Source of the DNA: Tuctoria greenei
Lineage: Eukaryota; Streptophyta; Magnoliopsida; Poales; Poaceae
Length of the DNA: 64,000 bases
Assembly (NCBI GenBank): GCA_036927565.1
Contig: JAYESD010000001.1
Span: 272,687,560 to 272,751,559 of the forward strand
Reading direction: 5' to 3'
In this document: positions 35,720 to 48,275 of the stretch, in pieces
How the letters are laid out: every line of letters begins with the position of its first letter
Numbering within the stretch: position 1 is the first letter of the stretch
Made by a program: the position numbers and the translations under genes
The notes under the pieces: generated by a model
Database searches by the model: none
The model's input: only the letters and a program-made list of their open reading frames with translations
Told to the model about the DNA's origin: nothing

Positions 35720-37530
35720 AAGTAATTAAGTATTTTAATAAAAGACTCCACGGGGTTGTGTAAACTCTAAGAATGAGGACTTTGACTAGGAAGGACATAT
35801 ATGCCTCTGTTGTGTGGATAAACAAAGGATGGAGTCATGTGGTCATAGTAGTATCGAGATGTGAATTGAAAGGTGCAACGTAAGCACACATTGCAACTTG
35901 GCACTCAACACTCGATGCTATGCCACTCAAGGATGATAAAGCTGAATGGTGTGGAAGTGTTGGACTGGTAGTGTAAGGAAGACTAAGCAATCAAGATGGA
36001 GCATTGAAAGCTTAAGGCATGAGTGAACAGTGCAATAAGAGGTTGTGACTTAGAAGTCGACCAATGAAGTTACACAAACTCATTAAGGAGTAAACCTAAT
36101 TACGTGACAAGTGTGGTCGCAGGGTCCTGATAAGGATGAACCAGGGTGAAACCCTAGAGACACTTGGGAGTGAAGTGAGGTCAACATACTTTGGACTTAA
36201 GAGGTCATAACGAGCCTTGTTAACCCGACGTGAGTACCGAGACAACATTCAAATGACCTTTAGGTAATGCAGTTTCTACGGCAAGCTTCTCGAGCATCGT
36301 TCAAGTGCTTACACGACGACACTAATGTAGTGTCTCCCGCAAGCCTGTCTAGGTGAGCTCGGTAAGCTCTCGGGACCTAAACATGATGCGAGACCTTGCG
36401 GTGAAGGCATGCTTTGCCATCTCGAGAAGATCGTCTTAGCGACGTTCACCTCAACCCGCACTCGTCAATGGGGTGAGCGGAAAATCCCGAACACCACCTT
36501 GTGAGTCTTAAGGCTAGTGATGTCGACTCGGTTGTTGATAAGTGACTCGACGAACCTGCCGTCGATGAAACGGTACACCAAGTTAACAAATCCTGTGATC
36601 AGCTGCGGAACATCCTCGACACAACCAAGGAACTCTTATCCAAGGTTCCCCTTAGTCTAGTTTTCCTTGTCGGTCGCAACGTTCTCGCTTTACTTAACCA
36701 TAGGTCATCGGTGATCACCAACCACTTGGTTTGACCCAAAAGGCATTTCATCGGGCACCCTGGCTACACCCAGGACTCGATGAGTCTCGCCTTGACCAAA
36801 CCCTAACTTGGCTAAACGACCGTCGACTGTTGTGTCGTGGTTGTTTTCCAGTATTATGTACATTACAGACATCCTTCATCTCTATGCCAGGACACGATAA
36901 CGGCTCGGAGCATCACGACATCGTCATATGGTCAACGACGTCGATGCGGCACATGGTGGAGCATCACGAGCACGCACGGACAGGCCGACGTGATACAAAC
37001 GATAAAAGAGGTCAACTTAGGGACTCCTATAGGAATGATATCAATGCAAAAACTGGACGTACGACTTGACGACACATGAGTAACCTTAGCGACCATGACG
37101 AACGGACGTCAGTGACGTCAAGCAAGGTATTTCAGTGTAAGACTCACCTTGTAGGCATTTCGCCGAACATCTTGGGTGTGTACTCGATTCGGTTACTTCA
37201 TCAACCTTCCAAGAGCACCTTGGCACATGTCCTTGTCGATTGCCACCCCAGAATAGACCTGCATCCATAGACAAACATTGAACGGCAACACACTTAGTTT
37301 TGCCTTGTAACCATTTCATCGAACACCTTGGCTGCAGTCACTGATCCAATGAATCTTGCAAAATCATAGCCAACCTTGGACCAGTTTTCGATGCCGGTGT
37401 GTCAACGATGTGTTCCTGCATATCATACATCACCTCCATCAATCCTCGCACTGTTTGGACGCGGCATGTGAAAAGAACGCCGTGACGACATCAAGTCGAC
37501 AATGGCATTCAAAACAGCACATGCGAAGCG
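35720..37530. other. Central LTR block of the LARD not shared with TE-1
   Basis: Also present at 26170-27950. It contains three imperfect copies of a short sequence that on the minus strand reads K-V/M-F/L-D/G-E-M (27189-27208, 27577-27594, 27733-27750, with equivalents in this copy). No frame stays open in both LTR copies. It may be acquired DNA or simply fast-evolving LTR. Confidence 0.4.
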
Positions 37531-37535
37531 CGGCC

Positions 37536-39405
37536 TGTAGGATCGAAGAGCACGTGAAAAACTACCAAAGGGGGGGTGAATGGTAGATTTAAAAATCTTA
37601 CGCAACGGAAACAATTAAACCCCAAACCCTTTCGGCAGAAAAACAATCTGTTAAAGAAATCGTGTGTGAGACTAATCTAAACGTGTTTCACCGTGACAAC
37701 AGTGATAGATATCAGAGAGAATCAAGTCATGAAGACAACACAAAAAGAATCACTCAAATCCGTTGAGAAAAATTCAAGTTATGATCGAAAGACAAACAAT
37801 TGTCAATCTGCCCTACCTGAGAAAAAATAGTTCTGGAACGCTGCAAAGAAACTCGTGTAGATCATAGACTAAAATCCAATGACCGTGAAATTCTGACATA
37901 TGATAGAAAATCAAGTTGTGAAGACAACCCAAAAAGAATCACGTCAAATGGATCTGTAAAACTCGAGTTATGATAAAACCACCGACGAAAGGTAGTGCTG
38001 TCCAGAAACTTGATGAGTAAAACTTGTCTGGAACAAGTCGGACGAACAAGGCACAAAAGTTCCTTCAAACTACGAATTTTATTCAATAGAACACAAGAGG
38101 AACAGCCCCAAAGTCGTGCTCCACGAGCTCTGGGCTCCCTTTCTTATATAACCAGCCCTTAGGCCAACCCAATACCAACTAGGACTCCAATCCTACTCAG
38201 ATCATGAATCGTAACTTTCCATAACTGTTCAAGATTCTTCTATACGCAGATAGAAGCAATCTTAAGATTTCCAAACACCTTAGGAACATATCCCACATTC
38301 CTAAACAACTCAAATTCGTGACCCACACAAAATCCTATCATAACCAACTCAAATCTTTCCATATTTGAGTCAAACCCGACTCAGCCTCAGCCTGAGTCCA
38401 TAACCTAGTCGGTTGGACCTTTCCGACCAACGCTTTACGTCCACATCTCTTAATCATGTCTCAGAACCATGCAGCCACGTCCATGCACTCCTTGCACACG
38501 TGCAAACATCTTCCAATGACGTCCACGATACCTTCATATGCATTGTTCTTGATTCAATCATGTTGCGCAACGTCCTGATCAGCTCAACCACAATTCCTCC
38601 TGAATTTTGTTGTTGGAACCTCATCTCCTCCCTGAGACTAGTCCAATGTATCCCGTCACAAGCCATGTCTTGAACTCAAGCAACACCTCCAATGTATCCC
38701 GTCTCAAGCCCAAGTCCTCGACTTGACTCAAGTTAGTTCCGAACACAACACCTTACGTGAGCACCTCACATAAGCATGTTGCAAGGCATATCAAAACGAC
38801 ATCATCCATATCAACCAAAACACACCAAAAACTTAGCAAATGAATACTAAGCAATCTTTCCAAGAATATAAAGCAAGTTCAAAACTTTGCGAATGAAAAG
38901 CAGAAGTATTGCGGTCAAGTTCCGGACCATCCCACAGCAAGCCGGAGCATGACCCGGAGCTTACTAGTACAATGAAGCACCTGCCGGAGCTTACCAAAAC
39001 TAGTAGATCCTAGCACCGGAGCTTACCAAAAACTAGTCAAAACTAGTCAACCCAAAACCGGAGCATGACAAAGTACTTCGGAGCTTAGCAAAAGCATGCT
39101 GGAGCTATCAAATATATGCCTGAGCTATCAAATATATGCTGGAGCTATCAAAGACATGCCGGAGCTAAAGAAAAAGCTCACCGGAGCTTACTAAAGCTGG
39201 TCGGACCTTACCAAGAAGTCGGACCTAGCATCGAACGTAACCGGAGCTACCCAAAACAAGCCGGACCTACCGTCGGATCTTGCTGTAGCTCGGAGCTAGA
39301 GTCGGACCTTAATAAAAAGGTGTTTTGGTGATATTTAAAACTTTTATCATCAAAGCCAAGTGTATTCACTACAAGCCAATGTATTCAGCACACATAGGTC
39401 TTACA
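37536..39405 (-). repeat. 3' LTR of TE-7 (C2), complete
   Basis: 1,870 bases, TGTAGGATCG... to ...GGTCTTACA on the plus strand. Related copies: 18832-20646 (solo), 41855-43040 (partial) and 53216-54453 (partial, opposite strand). It holds a short ORF on the sense strand (38666-38454) that is partly kept in other copies. Confidence 0.9.
38936..39310. repeat. Tandem GGAGCT-type repeats in the C2 LTR
   Basis: About 15 imperfect units such as CCGGAGCTTACCAAA and GCCGGAGCTATCAAA, often about 22 bases apart. The same array appears at 42575-42945 and 20215-20550. It lies just upstream, in the sense direction, of where LTR transcription control would be expected. Confidence 0.8.
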
Positions 39406-40430
39406 ATCTCCCCCTTGATGAATGCATTGGCAACACCACTTAATATCCGAACATTGGCTTATTCTCAATAAAAGTTTTGAAAACAATTTCTCCCCTTTTG
39501 TAAATCAGAAATAAAATGAGAAGGAAAGCAAAAATAAAAAATTCATAAAAAATTCACATATCTCTCCCCCTTTATCATCTCTCCCCACACACATTATCTC
39601 TCCCCTTTTGAAGAATAGAAACACAATGTGTGATTAATCTCTCCCCCTTTGACAATGTATTCAGCAAGGTAAAAGAGAAATTTTAATTGTTATGAGCATA
39701 TTATAACATATACATATAAAACAAAGCTCATCCAAGTCATACTATCAAGTAACTTACACTATCACATCAATGAGATACATAAAGTAGTGTAAGCCATGCT
39801 AGAGTTCAAATGTAATTTTCAAATTTAGCAGGTCATGATCTCACAAACTTAACTATCTCAAAACCTGATAGCATGACACTAGTTGCTGCATTTTATTATT
39901 TTTCAAAGCACAGATTTAGATCATATGACATTTGCAAGAGATTATATGTGCATCTGCCTTATTCTAACCAACCAAGCCAAGCCTATGTCATTTGACAACC
40001 AGAAGCTTAAGAACATGGTTTTAGTCATACACAACTTCTTCCAAGTTCAAATCTTAGTGCAATGGTAAGCCATCTCAAAAGAAGAAGTGCGATGCATGCA
40101 TATTCTCTTGATCTTTTCTCAATTTATATTTGTTCATAAAAACTCAACATGTGAGTTGATTACTTGATTAATTCTTTATGATTAAAAGCACTTGTGAACA
40201 TGTAACAAGTTCAAAACAGCAAGAAAGTTCGACCATGACCAGTTTTAGTGTAAGTAATTATTCCAATTACTAGACATGGCAAAAACTACAAAATGTATAA
40301 CACGAGTAATGTAGTAAGAACTTTCAGCATGTAAAAGGAATCACAAAGTCATATATGTATGAAATACTATGCTCATATTATTTTAATTTCAGATTCACAC
40401 ATAGACTTCCCAAGTTTCAAAAACTCCCCC
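39406..40430 (-). other. 3' untranslated region and polypurine tract of TE-7
   Basis: Minus-strand ATCAAGGGGGAGAT at 39419-39406 is the polypurine tract next to the 3' LTR. Further CCCCTTT/CTCCCCC runs (39490-39660) look like extra polypurine tracts on the minus strand. Otherwise AT-rich, with no ORF of note. Confidence 0.7.
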
Positions 40431-41852
40431 TCAATTTAAGCCATGAGGATGCATAACCCCTATTTCACTACGAATGTAACAAAAACGAGTAAAATCCAAA
40501 GGTTTTGTAAAAATGTCAGCCAATTGTTGTTCGTTGTCTACATGGTGAAGCACAATGTTTCCTTTTTCAACATTATCTCGGAGAAAGTGATACCTAATGT
40601 CAATGTGCTTAGTTCTAGAATGTTGCACAGGGTTTTTAGCAATGCAAATAGCACTAGTGTTATCACAAAACAGTGGAACACTATCTAGATCAACCCCATA
40701 GTCCTTAAGTGTTTGAACAATCCAAAGAATTTGTGAACAAGCACTAGCAGCAGCTACATATTCAGATTCGGCTGTGGATTGTGCAACTGAATTTTGTTTT
40801 CTAGAGGACCAAGCAACAAGAGAATTACAAAGAAAATGACAAGCACCAAAAGTACTTTTCCTATCAATCCTACAACCCCCAAAATCAGCATCCGAAAAAG
40901 CTTTTAAAGTAACGGTTGAGGAAGAAGGAAGAAAAATGCCAAATTCTTGGGTTCCATGTAAGTACCTGAGAATCCTTTTGACGGCTTGACGATGTGAAAC
41001 ACGTGGGGAAGCTTGAAACCGTGCACAAAGACATACGCTGAATTGTATGTCCGGTCTTGATGCCGTGAGGTACAAAAGTGATCCGATCATGCTTCTATAT
41101 TCTTTTTGATTCACAGATTCACCATCTTCATCAAGTTCAAGTGTTGTTGCTATTCCCATTGGTGTCCGAAGAGGCTTGCTTTTGTCCATGTTGAAGCGCC
41201 TTAGAAGGTCTTTGGTATACTTCGTTTGATGCACAAAGGTACCCTCCTTGGTTTGCTTGATTTGCAGCCCCAAAAAGTAAGTGAGTTCACCCATCATACT
41301 CATTTCAAATTCGGAACTCATCATTGCTGAAAACTTGGACACAAGATCATGAGAAGCACTACCAAAGATAATATCATCCACATACACTTGAACGAATAAT
41401 GAGTCATTGCCATGCTTAACCTATCATACCATGCTCTAGGGGCTTGTTTGAGACCGTATAAGGCTTTGGACAGTTTGTAAACATGATTAGGAAAATCTGG
41501 ATTTTCAAAACCTGGTGGTTGTTTGACATAAACCTCCTCATCTATGTAGCCATTAAGAAAAGCACTTTTAACATCCATTTGATATAGCTTAAAACCTTTA
41601 GATGCTGCAAAAGCTAACAAAATTCTTATGGCTTCTAATCTAAGCGACAGGAGCAAAAGTTTCATCAAAATCTAGACCTTCAACTTGAGTGAAACCTTGA
41701 GCAACCAACCTAGCCTTATTCCTAACCACAACCCCATCCCCACTTTGTTTATTTTTAAATACCCATTTAGTTCCAATTAAAGTGTGACCTTGAGGTGGAG
41801 GTACAAGTTTCCAAACATTATTTCTTTCAAAATTTTCAAACTCTTCTTGCAT
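40431..41852 (-). pseudogene. pol: Copia RT/RNase H remnant of TE-7
   Basis: The minus strand starts inside RT at MQEEFENFERNN (41852), reaches DETFAPVA, then shifts by one base near 41641. It continues through YQMDVKSAFLNG and ALYGLKQAPRAWYDRL. A deletion of roughly 65 bases then removes part of RT before the catalytic YVDD. From 41387 a 318-codon open frame covers YVDDIIFG, the RT connection and RNase H (SDADFGG, STAESEY, HIDIRYHFLRD). Upstream RT, integrase, protease and gag are missing because of the deletion at 41855. Confidence 0.9.
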
Positions 41853-41854
41853 GG

Positions 41855-43040
41855 CAAGATTCTTCTATACGCAGATAGAAGCAATCTTAAGACTTCCAAA
41901 TACCTTATGAACGTTTCCCACATTCCTAAACAACTCAAATTCGTGACCCACACGAAATCCTATCATAACCAACTCAAATCTTTCCATATTTGAGTCAAAC
42001 CCGACTCAGCCTCAGCCTGAGTCCATAACCTAGTCGGTTGGACCTTTCCGACCAATTCTTTACGTCCACATCTCTTCATAACGTCTCGGAACCATTCAGC
42101 GACGTCCATGCACTCCTTGCACACGTGCAAACATCTTCCAATGACGTCCACGATACCTTCATATGCATTGTTCTTGATTCAATCATGTTGCGCAACCTTC
42201 TGATCAGCTCAACCACAATTCCTCCTGAATTTGGTTGTTGGAACCTCATCTCCTCCCTGAGACTAGTCCAATGTATCCCGTCACCAGCCATGTCTTGAAC
42301 TCAAGCAACACCTGCACATGAATAAACAACCAATCCATACGAGCCCAAGTCCTCGTCTTGACTCAAGTTAGTTCCGAACACAACACCCTACGTGAGCACC
42401 TCACATAAGCATGTTGCAAGGAATATCAAAATGAAATCATCCATATCAACCAAAACACACTAAAAACTTAGCAAATGAATACTAAGCAATCTTTCCAAGA
42501 ATATAAAGCAAGTTCAAAACTTTGCGAATGAAAAGCAGAAGTATTGCGGTCAAGTTCCGGACCATCCCACAGCAAGCCGGAGCTTGACCCGGAGCTTACT
42601 AGTACAATGAAGCACCTGCCGGAGCTTACCAAAACTAGTAGATCCTAGCACCGGAGCTTACCAAAAACTAGTCAAAACTAGTCAACCCAAAACCGGAGCT
42701 AGACAAAGTACGTCGGAGCTTAGCAAAAGCATGCCGGAGCTATCAAATATATGCCGGAGCTATCAAATATATGCCGGAGCAATCAAAGACATGCCGGAGC
42801 TAAAGAAAAAGCTCACCGGAGCTTACCAAAGCTCGTCAGACCTTACCAAGAAGTTGGACCTAGCATCGAACGTAACCGGAGCTACCCAAAACAAGCCGGA
42901 CCTACCGTCGGATCTTGCTGTAGCTAGGAGCTAGAGTCGGACCTTAATAAAAAGGTGTTTTGGTGATATTTAAAACTTTTATCATCAAAGCCAAGTGTAT
43001 TCACTACAAGCCAATGTATTCAGCACACATAGGTCTTACA
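41855..43040 (-). repeat. 5' LTR of TE-7, truncated
   Basis: Matches 38230-39405 closely. The break at 41855 coincides with CAAGAT, present in the LTR and also expected in the RT sequence at this point, so the deletion probably used a short microhomology. Confidence 0.85.
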
Positions 43041-44538
43041 CGGCCAAGGAGCGGACAGCGGGCCTGGGCGCAAGCGAGGCACCAGCGGAAGCAAGGGACG
43101 ACGAGATGCTGCAGCGAGCTGCAAGGACCACGGCGAGCGGCGGCTTGGAGTGGCCATGGCCATGGCACACGGGCTGGACCAGCGCTCGCAAGTGCGGCTA
43201 AGGTGCTGCACGGGAGGAGGGCGGCGGCAAGGGAGGCGCTACGGATGAAGGCAGCAGGGGCGAGCACGGCGTCGGCGTGGGGCGGTGCCGGTGAGGAGGC
43301 AGAGCGCCAGGGCGAGGTGCAGGGGCGACACGCGCGGTGGTGAGCGGTGGCGTGGCACTGGTGACCCGGAGGCGGAGCAGCATGGTGGAGGAAGCTGGAG
43401 AGGCGGCCGTCGTGAGGCGCCGAAGGGAAACGCGGGCGGCTTCGGCGCGGCAGAGGCGCGGACGGGCGGCGAGTGGCGCGCCGTGGCGCTGGGCGGCGGT
43501 GAGCGCTGGGCGGTGCGGCTCCGGGCGCGGGGCGCGGCAGTGCGGCGTCAGGAGCGGCCAGGGCGAGCGCGGGCATGCAGCGACGGGAGGCGGCGATGCT
43601 AGGGCGTGCGGGCGTGCGGAGGCGCGAGGTCGAGCGAGGAGGCAGGGGCCGGCTGGGAGTCGGATGGCTAGATATGGCGATATTTCCACCTCCGTGGCAC
43701 ATGCAGCGCGCCTGCGTGGAGGGAGGGGAGGAGGTGCCGACCTGACTGGTGGGGCCACTTTTTCCTAGTACTGAGGATAAGTATGACATGTGGGTCCCAC
43801 TTTCTTCTCCCTTCTCTTTTCAAAATTCAAATAGAGCTAGCAAACATGCTTCAAAAATATTCGACTTTGGCCCAGTGACTAAATAAAATGTGGAGAATTT
43901 TATGGTGCAATCATATTTCAAAACTGAGCAAGTTGAATTTGAACTCAGGTTTGAATTTGAATTCAAGTGGTGATACTTGACTCAAGGAAATAAATAGTAG
44001 ATTAGGTTCAAAAATCCTGAAACTTTGAAGTTACCCTTTTTGAACCATAAGGGACCTCAGGAAAAATTTGGAGTTGATTTGGACAAGGTTGAGCACAAAG
44101 TTTAAATTTGAAGTCGACGTTGATTAAACTCTCAGTACGTGTCCAATAAATAGAAAACGTGCTTCAAAAATTTTTAAACTTTACCGAGAGTCTATTTGGA
44201 ATATTAGAAGGTCATGGAAAAATTTACGGCATGAGATTTGAATATTTTTGTATGTCCCATTTTAGGGTTGGAATAATTCCTTTTTCTTTCTCTCTATTTT
44301 GTTTTCTTTTCGCCTTTAATTTTTCATTGAAAATGTGAATACTTGGAAATTAAGGATTTTACACCTTAAGTTCCAAATACATTATCAACCATGTTCTATA
44401 GGTAAAATTTTAACAAGTTCCTGTTTTTAGTGAATATGTATGGTTCATGTGAGTTTGGATTTCCAAGTCCACTTTCAAAAATTTTTTTAGAAGTTCGCAT
44501 TTTTGTGTTCTGGCTTTACTCAAATACGGGCTTTTACA

Positions 44539-45029
44539 ATGTTGATTTTCAAATGTTTTAATGTACTTTTAAGCACTTAGCCTTTATTATATTCGTCATT
44601 TGAATCAGCTACATGTCATACTTTCCACACTTGCTGAGTACGACAGGTACTCACCCTTGCAATTCCCTCACAAATAGTTGCAGGTCAGGATTGGGAGTAT
44701 AACGATGATAATGCAGAAATCTAGGTCGTGTCTGCCATCAGCTTTGCCTGTGGAGTGTTTTGAGCTGCGCTATACCCTATTGCCTAGTTTGCTTAGCTGC
44801 ATAGTTGCTTAATTAGTTTATTTCTGCTGCATTAGTTGAAACTTGTCATTAATATTCATTAGAGCTTGTATTTGAGGATATAATGAATTATGTAATAAAA
44901 GTGGTTAATTAATCTTGTTCTGTGGTAATTTTCTGTATATCCTTTTGTGAATGCACTCATGTATGTGTGTTGAATGTCCTGGGCACACATATGCGTTCAC
45001 TTGGTTTATTTTCGGAACCCGGTGTCACA
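44539..45029 (+). repeat. 5' LTR of the Tekay element, second piece
   Basis: Matches 52202-52692 and ends GGTGTCACA. It is followed within four bases by the primer-binding site. The missing ~250 bases between this and 24760 were lost with the LARD edge. Confidence 0.85.
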
Positions 45030-45032
45030 AAT

Positions 45033-45043
45033 TGGTATCAGAG
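45033..45043 (+). other. Primer-binding site of the Tekay element
   Basis: TGGTATCAGAG, complementary to initiator tRNA-Met, just after the 5' LTR end. Confidence 0.85.
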
Positions 45044-45300
45044 TCACCGGTTGACCATAAAACGCAACCTAGATAGAATGGACACTTTAAAGCACATAGG
45101 AGCACTCAGGAATCGAAGTGTTTTTGTTTGGTGTGCTGGTTGCTATATATTGTTTGCTTGTGTGCTTAATAGAGGATTTTGGGATGCTTTAGCATCGCCA
45201 TGTACACATAGGCTTGTATAGGTAGTTGTTTAGTTTCATATCCCTTGATGCATATAGTTGGGGACATCTTCTAAATTCTTATCTTTGCTTTTCTTCAGAT

Positions 45301-46490
45301 GGTGATGACTCGTAACATGAGGGATGGCCATGATGAGGAGGAGAACAATGGAGCACCTCAGGACAACAATGGACAAGGACCTGCCCAGGGAGCTATCAAT
45401 TTTGAGCAGCTTTTGGCTATGCAAAACCAGCTCATGCAGACCATGATACAAACTATGGAACAGCTGCAGGCTGGTAACAACAACAATCAGCCCCACATGC
45501 CTCCACCGCCACCCCCACCGCCTCATAACCGATTGGGGGAGTTCATGAGGACTAGACTGCCGACCATTTCTCAAGCTAGTGACCCTATGGATGCTGATGA
45601 TTGGCTAAGTCTGTGGAGAAGAAGCTAGCAACTATCCAATGCAGTAACCGGGAGAAGGTGCTGTTCGTGCCTCATCAACTAGTTGGAGCAGCTGCCAATT
45701 GGTGGGATTCGTTATGCAATGCTCATGAGAATCAAGAGAGGCTTATTTGGGCCGAATTCAAGGAGATCTTCCGTTCTCATTATGTGCCGGAAGGTGCTAT
45801 GATCTTGAAGAGGCAAGAATTTGAGAACCTGAGGCAAGGAAGATCGAGTGTGGGTGAATATCTCAACAAGTTCACTCAACTCTCAAGATATGCGCCTGAG
45901 GATGTGAACCGGGACAACCGGAAGCAATACTTATTCATGAGAGGCTTGAACAATGAGATCCAAGTGCAATTGCTCAATTGTGACTATGCCAACTTGCAAA
46001 AGCTTGTGGACAAGGCAATTGTTGTGGAGAACAAGGTTCGTAAGATGGATCAAGACAACAAGAGGAAGGCACCATATCAAGGATAGCAACAAGGAAGTAA
46101 TGTGCGCCCTCGCTTTGCGCCACCTAATGCGCCTTATTACAGCTCTTCAGTCCCTGTACAGCGCCCTGGTTATGCACCGCACCCAACTCAGTTTGTGCAG
46201 CAGCACCCTGTTATGCAAGCACTTAGGCTTCCAATGACTTATGCACCTCGTGCCAACTTTCGTGGTGCCAGTGTTCAGAATCAAGTCCGTTCGAATTTTG
46301 GTGCAGAAAAGAAGTGCTATACTTACGGAGAAGCTGGACACTTTACGCATCAATGTCCTAAGTTAGGCCTTGGTCAAGGAAGCAATGCGCTGAGGAAAAA
46401 CCCAAGACCCAATGGAGGACAGCCGCAAGAGAACCATGGACAGCAGAATTTTGCTCGTGGCAATGTGAACCATGTCTCTATGGAGGATGC
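45301..46490 (+). pseudogene. gag: Chromovirus gag remnant
   Basis: ATG at 45301 opens an acidic, Gln/Pro-rich N-terminus (45301-45628), then the frame shifts near 45600. The capsid domain runs 45610-46083, with ANWWDSLCNAHE and FENLRQGRSSVGEYLNKF typical of plant Ty3 retrotrans_gag. An in-frame TAG is at 46084-46086. The nucleocapsid at about 46314-46358 reads CYTYGEAGHFTHQCP, so the second zinc-binding cysteine is tyrosine. The product would be nonfunctional. Confidence 0.85.
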
Positions 46491-46497
46491 ACAACAA

Positions 46498-48275
46498 GTG
46501 GATGACGTGGTGATTGGTATGTTTCTCGCAAAATCCAACCCGGTGACTATGTTATTTGATTCTGGAGCATCTCATTCATTCATTGCATTGAAATATGTTG
46601 CCAAGTATAGTTTGCCTATCTCTCATATGAAGTTTACTTTATTGGTTAAGTCTCCTGGAGGAGAGATGAGGACAAATATAGTATGTCCAAAAGTAAACCT
46701 TAGAATAAGGGGGGTAGTCTTCTTTGCCAACCTTATTGTCTTGGATTCTCCAGAATTGGACATTATACTTGGTATGGACTGGTTGAGAAAGCATAATGGA
46801 GTCATTGAATGTGCCACGAAGACGGTGAAGTTGACTAAGGAGGAAGGGATCGCCATAGAGTTTGAAGCGTCTCAACATGCACCAAAGCAATTGGAGCTGA
46901 ATCACATCGATGGTGCCGCAATTGAGGAGATTCCAGTGGTATGCGAATTTTTGGACGTATTTTCGGATGAGTTCTCAGGTATGCCACCTGATCGCGACAT
47001 TGAGTTTGTTATTGATTTAATACCTGGAACTGCACCTATAGCTAAGAAGCCATATAGGATGCCTCCTAAGGAATTAGCGGAGCTCAAGAAGTAGATTCAA
47101 GGGCAACTAGAGAAGGGTTTTATTCGCCCAAGCTCTTCACCTTGGGGAGCGCATGTTCTTTTCGTGGATAAGAAGGATGGATCACAAAGGATGTGTGTAG
47201 ATTACCAAGCTCTCAATGAGGTGACCATCAAGAATAAGTACAGCTTGCCACGTATAGAAGACTTGTTTGATTAGATGAAGGGTGCTTGTGTCTTCTCTAA
47301 GATCGATTTGAGGTCAGGTTACTTTCAAATGAAGATTAGGCCATCGGATATACCTAAGACGGCTTTCAGGACACAAGTATGGATCCTATGAGTACACTGT
47401 GATGTCCTTTAGGTTGACCAATGCACCTGCCTACCTTATGTACCTCATGAAAAAGGTCTTTATGGAGTACATGGATAAGTTCGTTGTGGTGTTCATTGAT
47501 GACATTATGATCTACTCGAAGGATGAGAAGGAACACGAGGAACACTTGAGGCTTACATTGTAGAACTTGAGGGTGCATCAATTGTACGCCAAATTCAGCA
47601 AGTGCTAGTTTTGGTTGAAATATGTGTCATTTTTGAGTCATATCATCTCAGGAGGAGGAGTATCGGTTGACCAAGGAAAGGTGAGGGACGTCTTGAAATG
47701 GGAGACACCACAAAATGTAAAGGAAGAATTTCCTTGGGATGGGTGGATATTACCGTCGGTTCATCAAGGACTTTTCCAAGATACCGAAGCCAATGACGGT
47801 GTTGCTAATGAAGGGGAAAGCATTTCAATGGACTCAAGCTTGTCAAGAGAGTTTTCATGAGTTGAAGAAAAGGTTAACAACAGCCCCAGATTTGGTTTTG
47901 CCAGACGTAAGCAAGAGTTTTGATATATATTGCGACGCATCAAGGCAAGGACTTGGATGTGTATTGATGCAAGAAGGTCATGTGGTTGCCTACGCATCGA
48001 GACAATTGAAGAAACATGAGCAGAATTACCCAAGACATGATTTGGAACTTGCAGCCGTGGTACATGCATTGAAGATTTGGAGACAGTATGTCATTGGACA
48101 TAGATGTGAGATGTATACGGATCATAAGAGTCTCAAGTACATATTCACTCAGATGGATCTGAATTTGAGGCAACGAAGATAGTTGGAGCTCATCAAGGAT
48201 TATGATTTGGGAATCAATTATCATCAAGGAAAAGCCAATGTAGTGGCCGATGCCTTGAGTAGAAAAGGAGTAAGT
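46498..48275 (+). pseudogene. pol: Chromovirus protease, RT and RNase H remnant
   Basis: Protease shows LFDSGASHSFI (about 46555). RT follows from about 46990: PYRMPPKELAELKK, TAG at 47092-47094, then VDYQALNE, a further TAG, FSKIDLRSGYFQ, a frameshift near 47385, and the active site FIDD (about 47500). More stops lie near 47563 and 47607. RNase H spans about 47870-48180 (DASRQGLGCVL, YPRHDLELAAVVHAL, TDHKSLKY), with TAG at 48180-48182 followed by GKANVVADALSR. Most stops are explained by C-to-T or G-to-A changes of codons conserved in relatives. Confidence 0.9.

Larger units (their letters stand above)
37536..43040 (-). mobile_element. TE-7: internally deleted Sirevirus-lineage copia (family C2)
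   Basis: A perfect target duplication CGGCC flanks it (37531-37535 and 43041-43045). Minus-strand order: the first ~1,186 bases of the 5' LTR (43040 to 41855), directly joined to the middle of RT, then RNase H, 3' untranslated region, polypurine tract and a complete 3' LTR (39405 to 37536). The last ~700 bases of the 5' LTR, the primer site, gag, protease, integrase and start of RT are missing. The RT/RNase H sequence (HSRTKHID) fits the Sirevirus lineage. It sits in the LARD 5' LTR. Confidence 0.9.
24751..44538 (-). mobile_element. TE-6: LARD-like element, ~5 kb LTRs with a non-coding core
   Basis: Reading on the minus strand: 5' LTR (44538 to 33978, carrying a nested copia), a tRNA-Met primer site (33973-33962), about 4.5 kb of internal DNA without recognisable gag or pol, a polypurine tract (29460-29444), and the 3' LTR (29443 to 24751). 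LTR length, minus the insertion, is about 5,050 bases. Long LTRs flanking a non-coding but structured core define large retrotransposon derivatives, which need proteins from an autonomous partner. The LTR copies differ by about 2% in a 500-base sample compared by eye. The last ~320 bases of the 3' LTR and the left target duplication were lost in a deletion. Confidence 0.85.
33978..44538 (-). repeat. 5' LTR of the LARD, split by a copia element
   Basis: Two pieces, 33978-37535 and 43046-44538, together about 5.05 kb. The stretch 37531-37535 (CGGCC) is duplicated at 43041-43045 by the copia insertion. The uninterrupted version is seen at 27950-27960 in the 3' LTR. The GC-rich leader occupies 43046-43780. 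The right edge meets the resumed Tekay LTR at 44539, where ATGTT is the candidate target duplication; its left partner is lost. Confidence 0.9.
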
